6,055 bases of DNA from Deltaproteobacteria bacterium (GTDB lineage: Bacteria; Desulfobacterota; Desulfobulbia; Desulfobulbales; BM004): contig JAFDBU010000160.1 of the NCBI GenBank assembly GCA_019313095.1, positions 1-6,055 on the forward strand, given 5' to 3'. Positions 1 through 5,715 of this stretch are shown here, in pieces. The position numbers and the translations under genes are program-made. The first letter of the stretch is position 1; each line of letters begins with the position of its first letter. The notes under the pieces are model-generated. The model was not told the origin of the DNA and did not search any database. It worked only from the letters and a program-made list of their open reading frames with translations.

Positions 1-1075
1 AAAATCTTGTTTTTTTGTTAAAAGTACGAACGGGGCATACCCATATTGGCGTAAACTTTATTATGTTGAAATAAAAGTCGAGAAATTCAGGACAACGGGC
101 CAAAGGTATTTCCACATCCTGAATTACTGCTTCGGTGTGAAAACCCAGCAGTAAATTAAAATACTGTGTGAGGTTATATTTTCTGTTCCAGTGCATTAGT
201 TTTGTATATGTAACCGAATTCAGGCGTCCGGGTCCAAGCAAGCGCCTTAAGAGAGGATTCTGCGCTCCAAAATAGCGGGAACACCAGAACCAGTCAGTAT
301 CCCAACGCCAAATGTAATCCGCCACACGAAGATAATCTGACTCGAGTTCCTGAATGGAACGGTAGTAAATATTTTTATAGGTGTAGTCGCTGGTGTAAGG
401 GGCAGAGTCAGTGAATTTACCAACAGTAATGTAATATTCACCAGGGCCGAAGATCGTGCCGTCAACAAAGTCAATATCCTGCTTGCATCGGCTGTTCAGG
501 TCCGCAAAATAACAAGCAGCATCATGGTGCCGGATATGGGTAAGGCAGACGTAAGACTTGACAGGAACAACCTTTACCTTCAGCTTTAGGGCATAACCCA
601 GCGTGCCATATGAATTCGGAAAACCAAAAAACAGACGTTTGTGTTCATTCGAAGGGGAGCAGGTCAGACTGGTCCCGTCAGCGAGAAGAACATCTATTTC
701 CTCAAGCGTTTCGTGGACGAGGCCGTATTTGAAGGATGACGATTCTATGCCTATGCCGGTGACAGCCCCTCCGACCGTTATGGATTTAAGCTGTGGAACT
801 ACTGTCGGCATAACCCTATGCTGAAGGCATGCATGGGTCAAGTCCGCATAAGGGGTCATGCCTTCTACTTCAACGAATCCCTCTTCAGGTTCGACACGGA
901 TGACCCTGTTGAAATCTCTGACATTCAAGCCAGGGCCGGAAATGGATTTACGTTGACGGAAGAGGTTGGATGTGTCTTTGACCAGACGAATTTCCGAGTT
1001 TTCATGGTTTCGGAGTGACGTGATCAGACGTTGTTTTTTTTCTTCATAGGCGTCAAGACTGTCAGGGCTGTGCAT
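1..1075 (-). CDS. FAD-linked (PCMH-type) oxidoreductase, TmsA-like, 3' end cut by window
   Basis: The frame is open from ATG at 1075 to the window edge, giving 358 residues without a stop; family members run to about 440-460, so the C-terminus lies outside. Residues 25-175 look like an FAD_binding_4 domain: SNLFRQR at 37-43, GPGLNVRDF at 47-55, the glycine-rich flavin loop VGGAVTGIGIESSSF at 101-115, and GFPNSYGTLGYAL at 151-163. No signal peptide or membrane segment is visible. The motif order recalls the actinobacterial FAD reductases (TmsA/Bfa type) that reduce 10-methylene to 10-methyl acyl chains, distantly related to DWARF1/DHCR24 sterol reductases. It lies downstream of a Cfa-type methyltransferase, the same partner as in that pathway. 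An in-frame TGA four codons upstream limits the start to 1075, although no good ribosome binding site sits at normal spacing. The FAD family is fairly certain; the substrate is inferred. Confidence 0.85.
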   Translation of the reverse strand, partial: MHSPDSLDAYEEKKQRLITSLRNHENSEIRLVKDTSNLFRQRKSISGPGLNVRDFNRVIRVEPEEGFVEVEGMTPYADLTHACLQHRVMPTVVPQLKSITVGGAVTGIGIESSSFKYGLVHETLEEIDVLLADGTSLTCSPSNEHKRLFFGFPNSYGTLGYALKLKVKVVPVKSYVCLTHIRHHDAACYFADLNSRCKQDIDFVDGTIFGPGEYYITVGKFTDSAPYTSDYTYKNIYYRSIQELESDYLRVADYIWRWDTDWFWCSRYFGAQNPLLRRLLGPGRLNSVTYTKLMHWNRKYNLTQYFNLLLGFHTEAVIQDVEIPLARCPEFLDFYFNIIKFTPIWVCPVRTFNKKTRF

Positions 1076-1270
1076 TGGAAGTTGTTTTCAGTTGCATCCT
1101 TTAATAGAGGTTGGGCTGTATAAAATTGGCGTGATTCACAGTATAGAAAAGGTACTCATGGTTCTGAGATGGTCAAAAGAAGTAGTCTCTACGTCGCACT
1201 GTAACAGTAAATCTTTCTGACAACTGGAAATCAAGTGATGCCGGGCCGTAGAAAAATTGATTTATTGCGA
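1076..1270 (-). other. Intergenic spacer between methyltransferase and FAD oxidoreductase genes
   Basis: This 195-base gap follows the cfa-type stop. I find no GC-rich hairpin with a T-run, so read-through from the upstream gene is possible. Read on the minus strand, two -10-like hexamers (TATACT, about 65 bases before the oxidoreductase ATG, and TATACA, about 45 before) lie in the second half, but neither has a convincing -35 at 16-18 bases. AAAGG lies about 20 bases before the ATG, too far to serve it, and instead touches an out-of-frame 11-codon ORF overlapping the gene start. A weak promoter here is possible but not demonstrated. Confidence 0.4.
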
Positions 1271-2455
1271 TCAGCGCACTGACTCATAACCGCCCGGTAC
1301 ACCTCCCTTTGACATGACGACCTGCCAGAGTTGAATGCGTCGGGCCCTAAATCCACCTGCCAGTGAGAGCAGATAATATTTCCACATGCGATAGAATCGT
1401 TCACCGTATTTTTCCTGGAAAAGCGGCCAGTGTTCTTCAAAGTTATTGTACCATGCAACAAGTGTTTTGTCATAGTCAGGCCCGAAGTTGTGCCAATCCT
1501 CCAGAACAAACAGGTTTTCCATGGCTTCGCCAAGCTGTTTGACTGACGGCAGCATACCGTTGGGAAAAATATATTTGTTAAACCAGGGGTCACAGTGTGT
1601 TGTGGAAAAATTATTGGCAATCGAATGGAGCAGGAAAAGACCATTGTTTTTTAAGCAGCGGTGTGCCACCTGCATCAATGATGGATAATTTTTATAACCG
1701 ACATGTTCACAAAGTCCGATGGCTGCGACCTTGTCATAGGTGCCGTGAGCATCACGGTAGTCGGCGAGATGTATAGTGACAGGGAGTTTTGCATTTCTTT
1801 TCCTGGCAAATTCCACCTGTTCCTTTGAGATATTGTAGGCATCCACTTCAACGCCGTAATTTTCAGCGGCAAATTTTGCAAAACCGCCCCAACCGCAGCC
1901 AAGTTCCAGAACTTTTTCACCTTTTTGCAGGTGGAGTTTTTTGCAGATGAGATCGAGTTTGTTCAACTGGGCAGCATCCAACGTCTGAGCTTTTTTCCAA
2001 TAAGCACAGGTGTACTGCATGGTGTCGCCAAGCATTTTTGAGTATAAATCGTTTCCAAGATCGTAATGAACATGGGCAACTTTCTGGGCTCGGAACTTTG
2101 TCTGCTGATTTATGAAGCGGGCCTTATATTCGTCTATTTTACCGGGCAGGTTCTTGTTCTTTTTCTCTATTTCAGAGGTGTACATTTTAAAAACTAGCTG
2201 GTCGAGGGACCTGGTATCCCACCAGCCATCCATGTAGGACTCTCCAAAGCCAAGTGACCATTTCATCAAAACTTTGTTGTAGAAGCGTTCATCATGCACC
2301 TGGATATCCCAGTCGTTTTCTCCCTCAATAATAATACCCGCATCCTGAAATAATCTGGTGATTTTCTGCCTGGCAAAATCCATGATCAACATATTTTTTA
2401 AAGACTGCTGAGACTTGTCAGTCCTTTCAGAAGTGTTCTGACTGCTTAATTTCAT
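1271..2455 (-). CDS. cfa: Cyclopropane-fatty-acid synthase-type SAM methyltransferase
   Basis: This 394-residue protein follows E. coli Cfa (382 residues) over its whole length, including the N-terminal domain (about 25-115) that short mycolic-acid methyltransferases lack. Cfa enzymes act on unsaturated acyl chains of membrane phospholipids, adding a methylene from S-adenosylmethionine. Visible signatures are GESYMDGWW (71-79), HYDLGNDLYSKML (130-142), MQYTCAYW with Cys150, SAM motif I VLELGCGWGG (182-191), CEHVG with Glu250, LLHSIA with His277 and Ile279, EDWHNFGPDYD (319-329) and Tyr336. These match the E. coli bicarbonate-binding set C139/E239/H266/I268/Y317, so the enzyme looks intact. 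ATG 2455 is preceded by GAGGGA at good spacing, favouring it over Met22 or Met25. A near-consensus promoter lies about 55 bases upstream. Because a TmsA-like oxidoreductase follows, the product could be a 10-methylene intermediate rather than a cyclopropane; sequence alone does not decide. Confidence 0.93.
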   Translation of the reverse strand: MKLSSQNTSERTDKSQQSLKNMLIMDFARQKITRLFQDAGIIIEGENDWDIQVHDERFYNKVLMKWSLGFGESYMDGWWDTRSLDQLVFKMYTSEIEKKNKNLPGKIDEYKARFINQQTKFRAQKVAHVHYDLGNDLYSKMLGDTMQYTCAYWKKAQTLDAAQLNKLDLICKKLHLQKGEKVLELGCGWGGFAKFAAENYGVEVDAYNISKEQVEFARKRNAKLPVTIHLADYRDAHGTYDKVAAIGLCEHVGYKNYPSLMQVAHRCLKNNGLFLLHSIANNFSTTHCDPWFNKYIFPNGMLPSVKQLGEAMENLFVLEDWHNFGPDYDKTLVAWYNNFEEHWPLFQEKYGERFYRMWKYYLLSLAGGFRARRIQLWQVVMSKGGVPGGYESVR

Positions 2456-2510
2456 TTTCGTCCCTCATTTGGTCTGGTGCGTAATGATAACATAAACAGT
2501 AGCACGACTA

Positions 2511-2540
2511 ATTTTATCGACTATCCCAGGAGATTGTCAA
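2511..2540 (-). promoter_or_regulatory. Sigma70-type promoter for cfa
   Basis: On the minus strand TTGACA (2540-2535, perfect -35) is followed after 18 bases by TAAAAT (2516-2511, five of six to TATAAT). The -35 and most of the spacer lie inside the 3' end of the upstream ZIP gene. The expected start of transcription, around 2504, would give a 5'UTR of about 50 bases before the ATG at 2455. It suggests that cfa can be expressed independently of the metal-transport genes. Seen by eye, not tested. Confidence 0.5.
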
Positions 2541-3283
2541 GTGTCATCATGACAACAAACCCGAAGATGATACCAAAGGTGGCCAATCTGGACCTTCCCT
2601 TGGCATGTGTCTCAGGAATGATTTCATCGCTGATGACAAATAATATGGCTCCTGCGGCAAAGGCCATTCCAAATGGCAGAACCGGATGAAACACAGAGAC
2701 TGACGCACCCCCCAACAAGCCGCCGACCGGTTCAACAAGGCCTGTAAAAGTGGCAATACCAATGGCTTTCATCCGGCTGTAGCCAAGCCCTAATAAAGGC
2801 AGAGCCACGGCCAGTCCTTCGGGCATATTCTGCAAACCTATGCCGATGGCCAGGCTGGTCGTTGACTGTATCTCCACCGCCGAAGCCGACCCCCACTGCT
2901 AATCCTTCCGGAAAATTGTGGATGGTGATGGCAATTATAAAAAGCCAGATTTTCTTCATCCTGCTGGAAGACCCTTCATGGACCAGGATGAAGTGTTCAT
3001 GGGGCAGGAACCTGTCAACGAGGTCAAGGCAGAACGCCCCTGCAAGTATGCCGATTGCTACACCATAGACCCCAAAGCCCGGCCAGAGAATATTTCCATG
3101 TTCTATGCCCGGCACAATAAGAGAGAATGAGGTTGCTGCAAGCATGACACCTGCAGCGCCTCCGAGCAAAGTACTCATCAGTCTGTCCGATACTTCTTTA
3201 AAAAAGAAAGCGGGCAGGGCCCCGACCCCGGTGGCAAGACCTGCAAGAAGGCTGGCTAGTAAACCTGTGGCAACAAGAGACAT
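2521..3283 (-). pseudogene. ZIP-family (GufA-like) metal transporter gene interrupted by a frameshift
   Basis: Two overlapping frames together encode one ZIP transporter. The first, from ATG 3283, carries the start: VMLAATSF with Met47 (44-51) and the TM4 metal site HNFPEG (122-127), then loses the family pattern after residue 142. The second frame (2877-2521) continues with the TM5 site GLQNMPEG, a TM6 Glu in TGLVEPVGG, and a normal C-terminus ending at TAG 2521. The join near 2854-2863 needs one base removed or two added and would give about 254 residues, normal for GufA-type ZIPs. The H-N-E / Q-N-E pattern resembles Bordetella BbZIP, so Zn, Mn, Fe or Cd uptake across the inner membrane is plausible. 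GGAG eight bases before ATG 3283 is a good ribosome site, and the gene starts 18 bases after the DUF218 stop. No slippery heptamer is visible. It may be a recent mutation or an assembly error; otherwise the gene looks undecayed. Confidence 0.85.
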
Positions 3284-3301
3284 ATGTCAGCTCCAGGAGG
3301 A

Positions 3302-3946
3302 TCAAGCGACGATCTTCATCCAATAATAATAAAGCCAGGCACCATATTCTGATAAAACCCAGCGTATCTGTCGGCCGCTCTTCCACCAAGCTTCAGGATT
3401 GAAGGGGTCATTTGCGGCCGGCGCAACATGAATTTGCAGCTTTCCTTGGTACATTTTGTTCCAGATATGATGAGCCCTGCGGCTGTGGAATTTACTTGTT
3501 GTGACTATTATATCAATCATGCCGTTATTAATAAGAATTTCTCCGATAATTTTTGCTTCGCTGATGGTATCGAACGCATCCTCAGCACTGATGGCAACTA
3601 TGTGATCCTTTGCAACCCCGAGGTGGGTCAGCACGCCTAATTCCTTTGCATACCATTTGAATGAAGGTTCATAGCCGCTGCTTTCCAAGGTTCGCAACGT
3701 ATCGGTTTTCCGGTTGCCGTTTATAACAATTTTTTCGACCTTTACCTGTTTGTAGAGATCAGCAGCCTCAACAAGACGTGGGTAAATGTCAACTCCAGTA
3801 TGGAGAACCACGGTAGCGTCGGCCTTTTGGGGAATATCCCGGATAACCAGAAATGAACCTATACCGGTGAGGATCTTTTCATGGAGTACAGCGAGTAGGG
3901 CAAGAACAAGGACAATAAAAAATATTTTGCGAATATCTATGACCAT
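3302..3946 (-). CDS. DUF218 / YdcF-SanA-ElyC-like membrane-anchored protein
   Basis: This is a 214-residue protein with one N-terminal hydrophobic segment (about 8-22), followed by a DUF218 fold that probably faces the periplasm. Family marks are ADATVVLHTGVD (42-53, the usual ADAIVVLGGG strand and loop), EKIVINGN (71-78), AFDTISEAKII with Thr127 and Glu130 (124-134), IIVTTSKFHSRRAHHIW (146-162, the usual VTS-x-H-x-x-RA element) and a C-terminal EYGAWLYYYW. SanA, ElyC and YdcF relatives are tied to envelope integrity and peptidoglycan precursor handling, but the biochemical activity of the family is poorly defined. An in-frame TAA four codons upstream bounds the start; the ribosome site before ATG 3946 is weak. 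It is only 18 bases ahead of the broken ZIP gene and probably co-transcribed with it, with 73 bases separating it from the repeat-protein gene upstream. Confidence 0.8.
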   Translation of the reverse strand: MVIDIRKIFFIVLVLALLAVLHEKILTGIGSFLVIRDIPQKADATVVLHTGVDIYPRLVEAADLYKQVKVEKIVINGNRKTDTLRTLESSGYEPSFKWYAKELGVLTHLGVAKDHIVAISAEDAFDTISEAKIIGEILINNGMIDIIVTTSKFHSRRAHHIWNKMYQGKLQIHVAPAANDPFNPEAWWKSGRQIRWVLSEYGAWLYYYWMKIVA

Positions 3947-4019
3947 TTTTTTGCTTTAATCAGGAACAGGCCTATATAATGGGTGCCTGACGGTTAAAGG
4001 ATTTTCAGCAGTAAAAAAG

Positions 4020-4442
4020 CTAGTCGTGAATATCAAATACGGATTCGACCCAGATACCTTTCTTGGCACTGAATGCCAGGGCTCGTATATTTGTAATTAT
4101 CGTGCCGACATTGCCTTGCGCCTTGATGCTTTCAACAGTCTCGTGGATACGGAATCTTTCTTCGGACCACCTGCCGGTAATACCGCTGAAGGCCAGGGCC
4201 CGGTCCTGGGTGTAGGCCACGGCAACATTTCCGTCATAATCACTTTTGACAACCGTTTCACCGGTGCCAAGGTCTTTTTCAGACCATTTGTTTTGCAAGC
4301 CTGAAAAAGCCAGGAGTTTATTATCTTTTGGCAAAAGATAAACTTCATTATTTATATCAGCAGACAATGATATCTGCGGGGATATGAAGACTGCCGCAAG
4401 GGCTAGAAAAACAAAAAAATATAGAGTTGATCGCATTGTCAT
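4020..4442 (-). CDS. Small secreted protein with 39-residue repeats, unknown function
   Basis: I do not recognise a named family. The 140-residue product has an N-terminal signal peptide: Arg4, a hydrophobic stretch 8-20, and a likely cleavage after Ser-Ala at 27-28, so it is probably periplasmic or lipid-free secreted (no lipobox Cys). The mature part is built of a 39-residue repeat: 42-80, 81-119, and a truncated copy 120-140, with a partial lead-in at 32-41. Shared positions are LAFS near the start, WSE at 12-14 of the unit, ET at 21-22 and GNV at 30-32. Alternating hydrophobic residues and one Trp per repeat suggest beta-propeller-like blades, but three and a bit is too few for a closed propeller, so oligomerisation would be needed. 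Start ATG 4442 lies 20 bases after the upstream ZIP stop; a second ATG two codons on is equally possible. No clear ribosome site is visible, so translational coupling is likely. Confidence 0.72.
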   Translation of the reverse strand: MTMRSTLYFFVFLALAAVFISPQISLSADINNEVYLLPKDNKLLAFSGLQNKWSEKDLGTGETVVKSDYDGNVAVAYTQDRALAFSGITGRWSEERFRIHETVESIKAQGNVGTIITNIRALAFSAKKGIWVESVFDIHD

Positions 4443-4462
4443 AGACAGAAATTTAAGTGTAT

Positions 4463-5218
4463 TTAGCCGCTGAAGATGATTCTCAGTACAAGAAGAACAA
4501 GTATACCGATACAGAAACAGCAGAAGTGCAGAATGTTCCTGGAAAAACTTTCATGCTTGTTTACCTCCGGGATAAGGTCAGAGGCTCCGATATAAATGAA
4601 ATTCCCGGCAGCAAACGGGATCAGGTAATAAATCCAGTCACTGAAAGAAAAGATATAGGTAAACAGGCCGCCCAGAAGAAAAGTTGAGGCCGACAGGAAG
4701 TTTAAAAGCAGAGCTTTTTTTCGTGACCAGCCCCCGTGGACCAGTACGCCGAAATCCCCTATCTCCTGTGGAACTTCATGGGCTGCCGCAGCCAACCAGG
4801 TTGAGATGCCAAGACGGATATCAATTAGAAAAGTTCCCGCCACCGCAATCCCTCCGATGAAATTATGAATGCCGTCGCCAATAAGGATAAGATAGGTTTG
4901 TGGTTTTACGCAGTGAGTATCCTCCCTGTGGCAGTGGTGCCAGTGAAGCAGCTGTTCCAGAAGGAGAAAGAAAGCAAAACCCCCAACCACATACATATAG
5001 ACAGTTGTATCCGTGCCGATTTTCTCAAGGGACTCGGGAATCATATGAAAAAATGCACCGCCAAGCAGAGAACCTGCTGATAGAGCAACAAGCGGCAGAA
5101 GCAGGCGATGCAGAGCTTTATCGGTCAGGGACAGGGTGGTGACTCCGACAAGGGCCAGTACGCACATTAAAATACTGCTGCCGATAATCCAGAGGAGTGT
5201 GGTGAGTTCGGTTGTCAT
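4463..5218 (-). CDS. ZIP-family divalent-metal transporter, LIV-1-like
   Basis: This 251-residue, intact polytopic membrane protein has about eight hydrophobic segments. ZIP transporters bring Zn, Fe or Mn into the cytoplasm. A His-rich loop (HWHHCH, 92-97, and further His/Cys to 103) sits between TM3 and TM4, as usual for the family. TM4 carries GDGIHNFIGG with His118 and Asn119; TM5 carries HEVPQEIGDF (147-156), close to the HEIPHEVGDF signature of LIV-1 ZIPs, with His147, Glu148, Glu152 and Asp155. The acidic residue often found after HNF in TM4 is Gly122 here, perhaps a subfamily trait. ATG 5218 directly follows the TAG of a seven-codon mini-ORF, and its own ribosome site is weak (AAGAG). 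It heads the run with the repeat protein, DUF218 gene and second ZIP. The metal cannot be chosen from sequence. Confidence 0.88.
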   Translation of the reverse strand: MTTELTTLLWIIGSSILMCVLALVGVTTLSLTDKALHRLLLPLVALSAGSLLGGAFFHMIPESLEKIGTDTTVYMYVVGGFAFFLLLEQLLHWHHCHREDTHCVKPQTYLILIGDGIHNFIGGIAVAGTFLIDIRLGISTWLAAAAHEVPQEIGDFGVLVHGGWSRKKALLLNFLSASTFLLGGLFTYIFSFSDWIYYLIPFAAGNFIYIGASDLIPEVNKHESFSRNILHFCCFCIGILVLLVLRIIFSG

Positions 5219-5242
5219 CTACTCTTGGTACATATCCTTCAT
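5219..5242 (-). other. Seven-codon mini-ORF abutting the ZIP start codon
   Basis: ATG at 5242 opens a seven-codon frame (MKDMYQE) that ends with TAG at 5221-5219, immediately followed by the ATG of the ZIP gene in the same frame. A terminating ribosome could restart at the next codon. The mini-ORF has no strong ribosome site and may be chance. Confidence 0.25.
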
Positions 5243-5385
5243 AAAGACCTATAATCTAGCGGCTCGAAAAAACATATTCATTATGAATCTTTAGTGGAAT
5301 TTTATTAATTTATCAAGAAAGTTAAGGAATAATAAAAATAATGTCCAGGCCTTTGATTTCCGGAACCCTGCTTTAGAAGTCAGAT
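5243..5385 (-). promoter_or_regulatory. AT-rich upstream region of the ZIP run, with 6-1-6 dyad
   Basis: The region between the tusA-type terminator and the ZIP gene must hold the promoter for the 5218-2521 run. It is very AT-rich. A TTGATA hexamer is the best -35 candidate but has only poor -10 partners, so I do not fix a promoter. The perfect dyad ATTCAT-T-ATGAAT at 5276-5288, about 60 bases before the ZIP ATG, is well placed to be an operator. Confidence 0.4.
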
Positions 5386-5426
5386 AAAAAAAGACCTGCC
5401 CCTGACATAACCGGGGCAGGTCTTTT
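5386..5426 (-). terminator. Intrinsic terminator of the M67-TusA operon
   Basis: A perfect 14-base-pair inverted repeat (5389-5402 with 5413-5426) surrounds a 10-base loop. Its core is GACCTGCCCC/GGGGCAGGTC, and on the minus strand it runs into seven T residues (5392-5386). Only four T follow on the plus strand, so it works mainly for minus-strand transcripts. It separates the sulfur genes from the ZIP run. Confidence 0.92.
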
Positions 5427-5428
5427 CA

Positions 5429-5470
5429 AATCTCTATGATGCCACTGCGGGGGGATTGGCAAAAGAGATT
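5429..5470 (-). repeat. Two-part hairpin in the 3'UTR after the TusA-type gene
   Basis: AATCTCT (5429-5435) pairs with AGAGATT (5464-5470), and inside it TGCCA (5440-5444) pairs with TGGCA (5457-5461), leaving a 12-base loop with a run of C on the transcript. It begins two bases after the stop codon and has no T-tract, so it is not itself a terminator. It may protect the 3' end or act with the terminator just downstream. Confidence 0.5.
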
Positions 5471-5472
5471 AT

Positions 5473-5715
5473 TTAAGCTTTGCGGATCAATACTGACCAG
5501 GCGCCATCCTCCAACCGCTCCTGTAAGAGAACTTCATGGCCTTCACGGATGACAGAGCGGGGAACATTGTTGATGGGCGGACCGTTGTCAAGAATGAGGC
5601 CAAGGATTTGGCCGGAACTCATTTTGGCAAAGGCCACCTTGGTTTTTACCAGATTCATGGGGCAGCCAACTCCCCGTAAATCCTGGAATACATCTGCTGT
5701 GATAGTTGCTGTCAT
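5473..5715 (-). CDS. TusA-family sulfur-carrier protein (CPMN type)
   Basis: This 80-residue protein spans a complete TusA/SirA-like fold: DLRGVGCPMNLVKTK (12-26) with the presumed sulfur-carrying Cys18, then the strand-loop region ILDNGPPINNVPRSV (41-55) and EGHEVL (58-63). TusA relatives take persulfide sulfur on this Cys and pass it on in the cytoplasm for tRNA thiolation, cofactor synthesis or sulfur metabolism. The usual CPxP motif is CPMN here, the second Pro replaced by Asn, so it is probably not the tRNA-thiolation TusA itself. The ATG overlaps the stop of the M67 peptidase gene (ATGA), and GGAG sits seven bases upstream, so the two are translationally coupled. A hairpin and a strong terminator follow, making it the last gene of its operon. 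It likely serves a ThiS/MoaD-like sulfur-carrier route with the peptidase. Confidence 0.87.
   Translation of the reverse strand: MTATITADVFQDLRGVGCPMNLVKTKVAFAKMSSGQILGLILDNGPPINNVPRSVIREGHEVLLQERLEDGAWSVLIRKA

Noticed and set aside
121..180. Suspected frameshift near the end of the FAD oxidoreductase
   Set aside because: Careful base-by-base reverse complementing shows a continuous frame through QYFNLLLGFHTEAVIQDVEIP to the window edge.
603..1018. Plus-strand open frames of 66-73 codons opposite the FAD oxidoreductase
   Set aside because: The minus strand is one continuous frame with clear FAD-domain motifs; the plus-strand frames are antisense shadows without recognisable motifs or ribosome sites.
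1231..1920. Additional minus-strand frames of 81 and 137 codons inside cfa
   Set aside because: They are out of frame with a full-length Cfa homologue that has conserved residues throughout.
3947..4019. Hairpin CAGGC/GCCTG as a terminator, and TATAAT on the plus strand
   Set aside because: The stem is only five base pairs with a 13-base loop and no T-tract after it; the plus-strand hexamer has no gene to serve.
4026..4304. Plus-strand 92-codon frame opposite the repeat-protein gene
   Set aside because: It is antisense to a frame with a signal peptide and exact repeats; its periodicity only mirrors those repeats.
5249..5256. TATAAT on the plus strand upstream of the ZIP gene
   Set aside because: It points away from the ZIP gene into the terminator region, with no plus-strand gene downstream.
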